This document shows, one piece after another, positions 1-10,136 of a DNA stretch of 64,000 bases. How positions within the stretch are numbered: the first letter of the stretch is position 1; each line of letters begins with the position of its first letter. The position numbers and the translations under genes were made by a program. The notes beneath the pieces are model-generated. The model was given only the letters and a program-made list of their open reading frames with translations. It was not told where the DNA came from and ran no database searches. Origin of the DNA: Nectonema munidae (Eukaryota > Nematomorpha > Nectonematoida > Nectonematidae); the NCBI GenBank assembly GCA_030549495.1, contig JAUIRK010000220.1, positions 1 through 64,000 of the forward strand, given 5' to 3'.

Positions 1-1125
1 ATGAGGTATGATATAAATGAATAATTTCATGTTCGATTCATATGATAAAATGATCTAAAATTAATCTAAGAATATCATGTTAAAACGGTAACAGTTTTGT
101 AAAGTTATTGATCTATATGTATTGTACTTAGGTTGTAATGAAGTTTTATATCTATGATCTTTTTTTTGAAAGTGAACTACACCCCATCGAAGTGAAGGAT
201 TTAACTAAATGCCAATTGCGTACCCTCAATTTTTTAAGCATTTCAATGCATAGTTTAATCAAATGTAAACTGTATTTCTGAAAAAAGAGTTACACTTCAG
301 ATCTTCAACCTTCGATACCACAAGGTAAAAATATTATTCAAAAATGTTATTCATTTAGTTTTCCATGTAGTAAAACTATATAAATAGCTTCACAACGTGT
401 TTGAATAGAAAATGAAAAAAAATCTTTTGAGATCATAATATCTAATAAAAAAATTTTCTGACACTTCATACTGAAAAATTAAAAAATTTACCCTGGAAAA
501 AGTTTTTAAAGTCTCAATTTTTGAGATAGTATAAAAACGAATAGAAATATGGTATAAATTAAAAATGCTTGAAAATGTAAAAAAAATATATATTTGTTTC
601 GCTTTAAAATTTGATGTGCATTTTTGGATCCAAAAGTGTAGAGTTACACTGTCGATTGAGCAGATCTGTTATTTATATATTTACTGTAAAAAAAGTATAT
701 TTCTACCCCGATAAAAAACGTAAATTCGGGTCAACTAGATTTGTGAATTCATTCCTCATACGCATATGCACATTCAGCCCGAATGAACCATGAGGCATAT
801 GATATATGCAAGTACCTAACACCACAACATTGCATCACTTAGATGTTATTAGATCCATGATATCCGCATTATTAATATTTTTACATATACTTTGTTGATT
901 GTTATTGATAAAATATGCGTACATCTTGCTTATTACTATATGTGCGATGATTATATAAAACGTTTCATTACTAATATTATTTATCTTTCATGGTATACAA
1001 ATACACTTGTTTGGTTTGTTATTTTATTCATTTTACTTTTCAATAAAATTTTATTTACAATGTTATTTCTATCACTAGTATAAATTTTGATCAGTTTTAT
1101 TGTTGATTTGTGTTTTGACCCGTAA
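1..1125. other. AT-rich non-coding stretch
   Basis: I see no gene, repeat family or RNA here. The two short open frames (611-793 and 892-1083) are low-complexity, hydrophobic or AT-driven, resemble no family and have no splice or start context. Confidence 0.6.
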
Positions 1126-1129
1126 AAAC

Positions 1130-1262
1130 TCAAGGATGTTAAAAAAACTCAAGAGACTCGAGGTATTGATTTCGATCCTGCATCAAGCCAAACCTACTTT
1201 CCTCATAGTTCGATGCAAACGGCGAAATTGTGCCTTCTCTATGAAAACTCTATGAAAGCTCT
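1130..1262 (+). mobile_element. tRNA-derived SINE fragment, degraded
   Basis: The stretch holds a box-B-like TTTCGATCCTGCATCAAGCC followed by the tail block TTTCCTCATAGTTCGATGCA and AATTGTGCCTTCTC. The same order occurs in the better SINE copy at 53.73-53.88 kb. The tRNA head (box A) is largely lost, so this is a decayed 3' portion. Confidence 0.6.
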
Positions 1263-1269
1263 TCTCTCT

Positions 1270-3115
1270 CTCCTATTTCTTGAGCGTTTATTAGTTTTTG
1301 AAACACATGCTTCGCAATATTGAACATGCAAAACTTTAGAGCACTTATGGTATTATTTAATTTGAGAACATTATCAGGAGCAACAACATAAAATTTTTAA
1401 GATGGGGGGGGGGGGGGCTGAAAGTATAATTCGGAGCTTGTGCTCCTAAATATATAGATATCGCTGGCTCTGATTTCATTGTTTCTTCTTGTTATCTCCC
1501 GTGATCTTGCCAGACCACGGATAAAATTTATACCAATCAAATCTTTTAATTTTTAAGAGTGACGTTAGCGTAATCTTTTTAAAAAATAAGCTATTTCGTT
1601 TGAATTATTTGGCATTTATTATTTTTATGCTCGCATTAGTCATCTCTACCAGCTTTCTGTTCACTCATCTTATCCATAAGATGGTTAGATGAATGAACTC
1701 TCTTACGAAGTTAACATTGATTGTATTTTATTCACGCTAAATCTTGGTGCGTATTACCATTGGTGCTCGTGCATTGTTGGCAAAAAATAGTTAGTTCATC
1801 GCTAAAACCAATTCATTTTGAAAAGGATTACAGCTTGCGTTTAACGATTTTACAGAGTTGTTTTTATCGGGTATAGCATACATGATTCAAGGGCTAACTT
1901 GAGCTAGTTCGCTCATAAAGTCGAAAAATGATATGTGATATACTGATATCAATTAAGTGTAGTAAAAAATGTTGCAAATTTTACACTCAATTTGAATATG
2001 CATGCTATTTTTTTGATAATTACTGAATAAAAAATTTTGTAAATCAAATTCTTACTTTAATACTAATTTCAACATTGATTTATTGATTAAATATTTGTTT
2101 TCAACAATTTTAAAATCAAGAAACCACTTTTTGCTATTATATACACTATCTTATAACGCAGTCTATTTTTAAAGCTAATGCTGTTGTTAATCGTAAGAAT
2201 AATGTCCCGAATAATTTATGGGCTTTATATAATTAATCAAAAGCATGTTGTTTTTATTTTTTAAATATTATAAACATAGCCGTAGGAATGTTTGGAAGCA
2301 CCCATGTGATCTATATATTTTTATGCAGTTTGAGTAGAAGGAGGTGGTTAATTTTTAACACCTCTTTTTCCCACATTCAGAGCAACATTTCAATTTAATT
2401 TGAAAAATGTTATGTATTCAAAATTCATGATATAATAAACAAAGGAGGAATTTATCATTTTTACAAATTTGTTAGTGAAAACAACTACTTTTTAAAAATT
2501 TTGAATTCTCTATATATTTTTGTACTTTTTAAAAATAATAAATTTGAAAAACAATAATTTTCAAGGATTCAGACCGAGTATTATGTATTTAAATTATAAT
2601 GACTAAAAGTGAAAGAGGCATGCTTTGCTTTTCCTTAAGATGGTGAAGTATGATATAATTCTAATATTCATTAAAATGAACATTTTTTAAAAAGTTCATA
2701 TTTTATATACCATTTTTGTGTAAATTTTTTTGAAACTTTTTTCGTTATTTTTATAATTATGGAAAATAAAAAATATGAGAATTAGAAATTGCCTTTGCCT
2801 CCGTTCATAACCAAAAAAGCATTACTTGTTATAAATTTGTGAATACCAATAATGATGCGCTATAACTTAAAAATGCCATTTAAAATTCTAAAGTAATGAC
2901 TTCTTCAATTAAATGTGCTTGATATGCATAATTTCATATGGGCGCGTTTGACGTATAGCCTTGTGTTTATTTTAATTTAAAGGCCAAAAATAAAAGAATG
3001 AATCAGGGAGATTTTGAGGAATAGCATAATACTCGTCTCCCTATTTAACATCTACTTCAATTCGCAATTCTACTTCTTGCACTCAAATGTTCTTCTTCGT
3101 TGACTTTATTTCTTA
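1270..3115. other. Unassigned AT-rich spacer
   Basis: No supported gene. It contains a 14-G homopolymer at 1404-1417 and, near 1488-1530, a short block with CTTGCCAGACC and ATAAAATTTATA that resembles, in reverse orientation, the dispersed repeat next to the SAM-domain gene at 6.3 kb. The first exons of the AKAP7-like gene could lie here but I could not recognise them. Confidence 0.5.
1404..1417 (+). repeat. Poly-G tract (14 G)
   Basis: An uninterrupted run of 14 G in an otherwise very AT-rich region. Similar runs are at 26835-26847 and 41859-41872. Confidence 0.95.
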
Positions 3116-3121
3116 TTTTAG

Positions 3122-3790
3122 GCAACCCTTATTTCTCTCTTGATAGTTTGTTTGAGAATTTGGACTATCCGAAAAGGTGTAAGAATTGAAAGAACACGAC
3201 AACGTTTGGGAGAACAAATAGAAAAAGTAGGTTATATTCTCGCCATTCCCATCACAAATGAAGAAATTAAAAATTCTGTCAGAAGGATTCAAGAAACTTT
3301 ACTTGAAAAGAACAAGAGCATACAAGATGCCTTCGTGGCCACAGATAAATTGAATGTACCTATTTTATTTTTATCTTTGGATAATGAAAAACTTTTGCAA
3401 ATCAAAGATATTATTAATCAAACTTTGGAAAAAAAACATCTTAATTCTTTATCTTTCAGTTCTATTGAGGTACAAGATGGATGGAAGATAAAATCTGAAA
3501 TCGAAAACAAAAAAGAGTTGTCAGAATTGGTAGAAAGCATTAAAAGTAATACGAATGGTTCTACGCTAGAAATTAACTTAAGAACTTATGCACATACACA
3601 TTCTTTTGCAATCGCCACATTGGATAGGACAAAACATATAACTATTTCGTTATCCTCTTTGCTGAATGATCTTGATGATAATGAAAAACTTATAAATGGA
3701 ACACAACCTGTTACTGACATTATACTCTATAAAAATAAGGACGAAACAGAGGTAGTCAAATATACCCTGAATTTTTCCGATGAAGATTAA
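3122..3790 (+). CDS. Terminal exon, AKAP7-like central (2H phosphoesterase-fold) domain protein
   Basis: The frame is open from 3122, directly after a TTTTAG splice acceptor, to the TAA at 3788-3790, about 222 codons. There is no internal ATG, so the start codon must be in an upstream exon. The beginning is hydrophobic (LISLLIVCLRIW), possibly a membrane anchor. The block VGYILAIPITNEEIKNSVRR, followed by IQETLLEKN, FVATDKLNVPILFLSL and LLQIKDIINQTLEKKHL, follows the order of the AKAP7/AKAP18 central domain, which has the LigT-like 2H fold and binds nucleotide. That family needs two H-x-T motifs. In my alignment from memory the first site reads LNVPIL and the second HSFAIATL, so both catalytic histidine motifs appear lost. 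A poly(A) signal follows 89 bases after the stop. Alternative: another member of the 2H family. The domain call is inference without a search. Confidence 0.6.
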   Translation, partial: ATLISLLIVCLRIWTIRKGVRIERTRQRLGEQIEKVGYILAIPITNEEIKNSVRRIQETLLEKNKSIQDAFVATDKLNVPILFLSLDNEKLLQIKDIINQTLEKKHLNSLSFSSIEVQDGWKIKSEIENKKELSELVESIKSNTNGSTLEINLRTYAHTHSFAIATLDRTKHITISLSSLLNDLDDNEKLINGTQPVTDIILYKNKDETEVVKYTLNFSDED

Positions 3791-3878
3791 TAATAATCAA
3801 CATAATGTTTCAATTAAATGATTTTAATATGATTTATGTCTCATTTCTTTATCAACGCCGGCTCTTTCTTCTATTATA

Positions 3879-3884
3879 AATAAA
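3879..3884 (+). promoter_or_regulatory. Poly(A) signal AATAAA
   Basis: Canonical hexamer 89 bases downstream of the stop of the AKAP7-like terminal exon; suits its mRNA 3' end. Confidence 0.5.
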
Positions 3885-3890
3885 TTTGTT

Positions 3891-5160
3891 TTCAAATAAA
3901 AATGATTTTTAAGAGCACTCAAAAGCTATTTTTCATTCCCATCCCTTTTGTAATTTGAGAGTTATAGTGGTAAAAAGTGTCCTATAAATCCTTCAAAAAT
4001 TGACATAACGGCTTCAAAAAGTGGCTTTTTTTGTAATGAAAATTGACCTAAAAATTATTGTATATTGAATTTTCCGAATTATTGCTATTAATATGAGTAT
4101 TGTAAGATACCATGTAATATTTGAAGTATTCTCATTAGACAACACTTTTTAAAATCACTGCAATTTATCTTTCCCGCTGTATTTTGCCGTTCTTAGAGAA
4201 GAGCATATTATATACTTATTTTTTTCGCATTCATGATTTCCTTCTATTATTTTGTTTTTCCATGAAGTTTCTTGTATTACTTACATCAAAGATCACGTTT
4301 TATCCATGTGTGCGAATGGAGGAATCAAAATTAAAAAGATGTATTTATAAAAATAAGATAGTATACATTTTAGTTGATTTGTAAACTCTTCAGTATAAAA
4401 AAGTAATTTAAAAATTGTTAAATACTGTCTCTGTGTTCAATAACTTTTAAATTTTTACGAAATCTAAATCATTTAAAAAATGGACTATTAAAAAAAGTTG
4501 ATCAATTAATAAATAATTGACATTTGGTGAACTAATCTGCCTGTAATTAAGAATAAACATCTTCTCAGCCGACTGCATGTATGATTTCTTGAACTCTATA
4601 TCTATTTTGTTTAAGCACAATTCTTTTCAAATTAAACCGGAAAATTTTTTTGTATGAACTACTATCCAAATAGTGTAGATGAATATTTTAATTAAGTATT
4701 TTGCAAATACGGCATAAACATAGTTGACAAGTTCAATTTTCTTGGTCAGATTGTTATAGACTTTTAACATGGAAAGATGACATAAATCACCTAAGCTTGA
4801 AACTGAATTCAATCATAGTCATTTTAAAACATCGTAAAAAACTCTTTTTTTAAGCAGTACTTTTCTTTTTCTTTCAGAATTTATTTACAGTTTTCTCAAC
4901 TGGAGACGTTCTTCTATTTCGACATTGTTCACATTATCAAAAAAGTGAACAATACACTGTAAAAACAACGTTTAGAATCTAAACACCAAAACTGTCCCAA
5001 AACTTCAACGCGTTATAATAAAACGCGTTAAAATATAAGAAAAGACGTTTAGATTTTAAACGCTTTATATTTTAAGATATCATGTTTAAAATCTAAACGT
5101 TAAATCAAAATTTAAACGTTCTTCCATATAAATTTTACTATCAATTTCTACATTCAATAT
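3891..5160. other. Spacer with small inverted repeats
   Basis: No gene seen. The short frames at 4184-4384 (+) and 4627-4812 (-) look random. Near 4.97-5.12 kb is a cluster of short palindromes built on the word AACGTTTAGA, listed separately. Confidence 0.5.
4967..5125. repeat. Cluster of inverted repeats (AACGTTTAGA / AACGCGTT)
   Basis: ACGTTTAGATTTTAAAC at 5045-5061 is exactly inverted at 5084-5100. A copy of AACGCGTT lies at 5007-5014 and again at 5022-5029, and AACGTTTAGAATCTAAAC is near 4969. The cluster could be a small MITE or fold-back relic. Confidence 0.6.
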
Positions 5161-5166
5161 ATATTT

Positions 5167-6300
5167 TTAATTCCATTCTCGTCTAGTTTTTAAAAAAATA
5201 ATAAAAAAAAGATTACTGAAAAATTTATTATTAAAAAAAATATAAATTGTTAAAAATTTTTCAAATTTTATAAGATTTGTTCCTTTGTAAAAGGCACTTT
5301 GGTCTTTCATAATTTCATTTTGCAATAGCCCAAGTATTTGAAAATGCTTTGGATATTGTAAATCAAAAACAAAGTAGACTTGCAGAAGACAGGTTAATGC
5401 GGCTGTGATACTACTTCCAACATAAAATAAAATTTGATTTGCGCAGATTTTTATATCCAAATTTTCATTTTTATCTTTTAAAATAAGAAGTTTTGGTGCA
5501 GAGTTGATGCATGTCTCATTTTCACTTATTTCCTAAAATAATTAATAATTTTTTTTTACTTAAATGAAAATGAGTATTAAACGTACTGTTATTTCTTTAA
5601 ATAGAACAGCTTGATTCTGTATGTTTTTTAGTTTGATTTTCGTGTTCAAATATTTAATTATTTGATACTCGGACAATTTTTCATCTAGTTCATCCTAAAA
5701 AAAACATATAAATATATAAAGTTCCAGCTGTTTTAACTTACTTTCCAGCATTTTTGTAATTTAAGAAAAAGTTTTTCCATTTTTCTTCAATCATTATCTC
5801 GTTCAATTCATTTTTAATTAAAAAAAAATTCTGCTACGATCTAAATAGAAAAAAAAATAGATTTAGTTTTATGAAAAATACGAAAATGTACATTTTTTAG
5901 GCTCTTTAAATATATAAACTTATTTATTATTGTTTGTACGTTTCCCTCTGGCATCTCCTGAATCGCTTTCCGTCTTTCGCGAAATGTAATTTTTAAAGCA
6001 AAACAAAGACGCTCTCTTTCGTTATTTTCAAAAACTAAAAGTTCAAGCTTCCTAAAAGGACCGATTTTATCTTCCGTTATTCTACGCATATCTGGCTCAC
6101 TTAGATCAAAAAAGATCATTCCATCTACTTCATTTCCTTAAATTTTCAAATTAAAGAAAAAATAAAAATAGTGATAAAAATACATTACTTGAAATAGTTG
6201 TCAAAATTTCTTCGGAAAAAACTTCTTTCAAACATTTTATCAAATCTTCAGATGAAGTTTCGCGTGTAATTTTTTTATAAATCATTTCCATTTTACTCAT
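5167..6300 (-). CDS. Five-exon SAM-domain protein gene
   Basis: Proposed exons on the minus strand: 6300-6189, 6136-5892, 5833-5742, 5694-5587, 5532-5167; introns 52, 58, 47 and 54 bp, all GT-AG. The ATG at 6298-6300 begins MSKMEM. Exons 1 and 2 join in phase (1+2) and make a SAM domain: helix DLIKCLKEVFSEEI, then NEVDGMIFFDLSEPDMRRI and IGPFRKLELLV, about residues 15-75. Exon 4 begins DELDEKLSEYQ, and exon 5 carries LTCLLQVYFVFDLQYPKHF, a block I associate with multicopy animal SAM genes of unknown role. The junction of exons 3 and 4 does not hold: exon 3 ends with two spare bases while exon 4 needs none, so there is a one-base indel, an alternative site, or a decaying gene. An ATTAAA overlaps the stop. 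SAM domains usually mediate protein-protein contacts; the substrate is unknown. Confidence 0.55.
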
Positions 6301-6307
6301 TTTTATA

Positions 6308-6550
6308 TCAGAGGTCTGGCAAGACCTCCGGGGAGACAACTCGCAAAACTTGCCAGCCTTATTATATATTTAAATGTGTAAATCGTAAAATGCTTAAAAA
6401 ATATACTTAAAATAAAAATTTTCAAAAAATATTTTACATACATATTGAAAGCCACATTTCAAAAATTCTACCTAAAAGTTCAAAAAATTTAACTTTGAAA
6501 TTGCAGTTTTATTTCATAAAAACTATATGATTGGTTGAAATGTTTATGTA
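6308..6550 (+). repeat. Dispersed repeat, copy A (abuts the SAM-gene start codon)
   Basis: It starts with TATATCAGAGGTCTGG and contains the hairpin GAGGTCTGGCAAGACCTC, then TTATTATATATTTAAA, ATATTGAAAGC and TTGCAGTTTTATTT. The same blocks in the same order occur at 22296-22520. Its edge lies within about 10 bases of the SAM-gene ATG and would form that gene's promoter or leader. Confidence 0.75.
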
Positions 6551-6551
6551 A

Positions 6552-7079
6552 TCTATATTATAATAAGCTAGCGTCTGTGTGTGTGTCTGTGTGTCGCTGG
6601 AAGCATTCTGATTGGTTGAATTTATTTATATATGTGTTTTGTGTGTGTTTTTATATGGTGTGATGAGTTTGTATGTGTGTATTTGTTTGAAGCATTTTGA
6701 TTGGTTGAAATTATTATATGTTTTATATGTGTGATGAGTTCATATATCTGTAGTGTGAGGGTTGCTTGAAGCATTCTGATTGGTTGAAATATCTTTTTTT
6801 TATATGGTGTAATAGAAAAATACACAGAAAAGATACAATTATTCTAAAAACTGACCACCATACCATATAACACTATTAGCAACTCAAAATACACACTACC
6901 CAGAATCCTATGTTTCGAGAGCAGCCTAAAGAAAAAAAACTAGCCGGTCCCGTGGTCTTTTTGAGCGAAGCGAATTTGAATTAGCAACTCAATATACACA
7001 CTACCCAGAATCCTATGTTTCGAGCGCAGCGAGAAACACTGTTTCGAGCGAAGCGAGAAACGACCACGGGACCGGCTAG
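6552..7079 (+). mobile_element. Non-autonomous Helitron, copy 1
   Basis: The 5' end is TCTATATTATAATAAGCTAG after an A, and the 3' end is GACCACGGGACCGGCTAG followed by T. This fits the Helitron rules: 5'-TC, 3'-CTRR, insertion between A and T, no target duplication. A hairpin-forming block built on TTTCGAGCGAAGCGAGAAAC precedes the 3' end. Inside are three copies of ATTCTGATTGGTTGAA (about 6605, 6694 and 6773), separated by TG-rich stretches. No Rep/helicase gene is present. An inverted copy lies at 11598-12083. Confidence 0.75.

Positions 7080-7080
<1 letters not shown>

Positions 7081-7116
<36 letters not shown>
7081..7116 (+). repeat. (TAA)n microsatellite
   Basis: About 12 units of ATA/TAA start immediately after the Helitron 3' end. 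The Helitron probably landed in, or seeded, this array. Confidence 0.95.
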
Positions 7117-7118
<2 letters not shown>

Positions 7119-7394
7119 ACTACCAATACTACTTTTTGGAAATTTTTACTTGTTTGATTTGAAGAAAGAATTCAACTGTTTTTCAATATTTCTTTTTCAT
7201 GATATATCATTAGAAAGCTTATCGTTTGCTACATACTCTAGAATAATTTATTTTTGCAAAAGTTTTAAAAAATTTTAATAAATGGACATTACTTCGAAAA
7301 ATTTTGTCTAAATTTTTGAAAAAATTACGGACCACCTTTTTGTTTAAGCATAATGTGTCTTTTTTAAAAAAAAATTAAATGAAAATGGTGTCAT

Positions 7395-8050
7395 TGGAAA
7401 GGTATACTCTTTGTGGTTAACATAGGCTAAGTTATACAAATAAATATATTTTTATTTTTCCAAAATCTGCTTTTATGTGAGGTCAGTCAAGTTTTATCTA
7501 GTTTCAAAAAATACCAATAATAATTAACGTTCTTAATTTATAAAATATTTTTTGAATATTTTATATTCACAAAGGTAAAATATGATTTTTCACATTTTAA
7601 AATTTCATAGTTAAAGAAAACTGTCGAAAATTAATATATATTTTATACTTTTTATGGGTCAGTAGTATAGGTCAGTATAATGTTTTTCTAATAAATTTAA
7701 AATTATTTTTGAAGTGAAAAATGTTGATCGAATGTACAAGATTTGAAGCTATACTCTTTGTGGGTAAAATACGCTAGGTTTTACAAATAAATATATTTTT
7801 ATTTTTTCAAAATCCGCTTTTATGTGAGGTCAGTCAACTTTTATCTAGTTTCAAAAAATACCAATAATTAACGTGATGAGTTTATATATTATTTCTTCAA
7901 AATTTTATATTCACAAAGGTAGAATATGGATTTTAACATTTTAAAATGTCATAGTTAAATAAAACTGTCGAAAATTAATATATATTTTTTACTTTTTATG
8001 GGTCAGTATAATATTTTTCTAATAAATTTTAAATTTTTTTTCAAGTGAAA
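7395..8050 (+). repeat. Tandem duplication, ~340-bp unit
   Basis: Blocks such as TATACTCTTTGTGG, GCTTTTATGTGAGGTCAGTC and ATCTAGTTTCAAAAAATACC occur near 7403-7515 and again near 7745-7865. The end block GGTCAGTATAATnTTTTTCTAATAAATTT recurs near 7670, 7995 and 9245. No coding content was seen. Confidence 0.8.
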
Positions 8051-8052
8051 AA

Positions 8053-8832
8053 TGTCGATTAAATGTAAGAGTTTTGTTTGATAATCGTAGTCTACTTTTA
8101 TTTAGTTTAGATACAACCTTTCTAATTTTTAACGAAGGGCATTCGTTAAAAATTATACCGACAGTGTGCGAAGAATAAATCACATTATTGATTGATTTTA
8201 GAGCATAATTATGCGAAGAAAGATGAACACATTTTGCATTACGCGTTTGTGAGCGCAGTGAATTCTTATCTCACATACGCTTCACCACATCTTTAGCACG
8301 CGTGTGTGGTTTTGTCGATTGAATGTACGAATTTTGTTGGATAATCGTAGTCTACTTTTATTTAGTTTAGATACAACCTTTCTAATTTTTAACGAAGGGC
8401 ATTCGTTATATTTATACCGACAGTGTGCGAAGAATAAATCACATTATTGATTGATTTTAGAGCATAACTATGCGAAGAAAGATTAACACATGTTGCATTA
8501 CGCGTTTGTGAGCGCAGTGAATTCTTATCTCGCATACGCTTCACCACATCTTTAACACGCGTGTGTGGTTTTGTCGATTGAATGTACGAATTTTGTTGGA
8601 TAATCGTAGTCTACTTTTATTTAGTTTAGATACAACCTTTCTAATTTTTAACGAAGGGCATTCGTTATATTTATACCGACAGTGTGCGAAGAATAAATCA
8701 CATTATTGATTGATTTTAGAGCATAACTATGCGAAGAAAGATTAACACATGTTGCATTACGCGTTTGTGAGCGCAGTGAATTCTTATCTCGCATACGCTT
8801 CACCACATCTTAACACGCGTGTGTGGTTTATT
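8053..8832 (+). repeat. Three-copy tandem repeat, ~260-bp unit
   Basis: ATAATCGTAGTCTACTTTTA occurs at 8081, 8341 and 8600, so the period is 260 and 259 bp. Units are near-identical and each ends with the palindrome ACGCGTGTGTGGTTT. The last unit runs into ATCGGGCTAGT (8841-8844 CTAG), which looks like a Helitron-type 3' terminus with its hairpin. The array may be tandemised 3' segments of a second Helitron-like family. Confidence 0.85.
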
Positions 8833-8849
8833 TTATCGGGCTAGTGTAT

Positions 8850-10135
8850 GCTTAGTTTATTTGTAGTGTTCCTAGCTTAAATCTTAGTCAAATATTAAAA
8901 CACTTATAACTTTCACATTTCTCAACAAAATGCATCATGCGATATACCAAATTAAAGTATTTTTTATGGCCTTTCAGAATACATTACTTATATCATAAGT
9001 ACTTAAGAAATGCCATTTTACTGTTTTTATTTTCCATGGGTTTCATACCATTAATTAGCAGATAAGGGATGCATTTTAAACTAAAGCTCCTTTCATTATG
9101 ACAAATTTTTACCTATATTATGTGACAATTTCCAGCACAATTATAAAGCGACTCTACTCTCAGAATCTAAATTTATTTGTAGATTTTTATAAAATAGTAT
9201 TAGTTTTTCCATTTTTTTTTATAAATTAACCTTCGTTTTTTTTATTGGTCAGTATAATCTTTTTCTAATAAATTTAAAATTATTTTTGAAGTGAAAAATG
9301 TAGATCGAATGTACAAGTTTTGTTGGATAATCGTAGTCCACTATTAATTTTTAGATTTTTATAAAATCATTTTATTTTTCAGTTTTTTATATATTAACAT
9401 TAGTTTTTTACTTCTTTTGAAGTGCGGGTTTGATTTACACTTTGATTCGAAAAAAATATGTTTTGGATAAATATTATTTTATTATTGTTTATTGCATATA
9501 AATTTTTAAAGAGAAGATAAATAGATCAAAATATGTGTTTTAATCAATTTTTATCAATAAGTAATCTCATGAATTTATTTTTTTTTCACTTTAATCCTAA
9601 ATTTATTTCTATATTTTTATAAATAATTTTCGACATTCACATTGAAGAAATAATGAGTTTTATTGGATAATCATAGTCTACTTTTATTTAGATTAGATAC
9701 AACCTTTATAAGGGATGCATTTTAAACTAAAGCTCCTTTCATTTGGACAAATTTTTACCTATATTATGTGATAATTTCTAACACAATTATAAAGCGACTC
9801 TACTCTCAGAATCTAAATTTATTTGTAGATTTTGAATTAATCAACCAAAATTTAAATGCGGGTTTGATTTACACTTTGATTCGAAAAAATATGTTTTGGA
9901 TAAATATTATTTTTATTATTGTTTACTGCATTAAATTTAAGGAGATAAGGGATGCTATTTAAACTAAAGCTTTTTTCATTTGGACAAATTTTTACCTATA
10001 TTCTGTGACAATTTCCAGCCAAATTATAAAGCGACTCTACTTTCAGAATCTAAATTTATTTGTATATTGAAGAAATATTTTTTCAGTATAAAGAGTTTAG
10101 AAAACTCTTCTCTAATATGTAATGATATATTCTCA
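8850..10135 (+). repeat. Region of three dispersed ~120-bp repeat copies
   Basis: ATAAGGGATGC followed by ATTTAAACTAAAGCT, GACAAATTTTTACCTATATT and AATTATAAAGCGACTCTACT occurs near 9061-9190, 9709-9830 and 9945-10070. TTACACTTTGATTCGAAAAAA is also repeated near 9433 and 9868. No gene is visible between the copies. Confidence 0.75.
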
Positions 10136-10136
10136 T

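Noticed and set aside
7015-7278. 87-aa frame over the Helitron end and TAA repeat
   Set aside because: It is made of the hairpin repeat and poly-Ile from the microsatellite; no gene.
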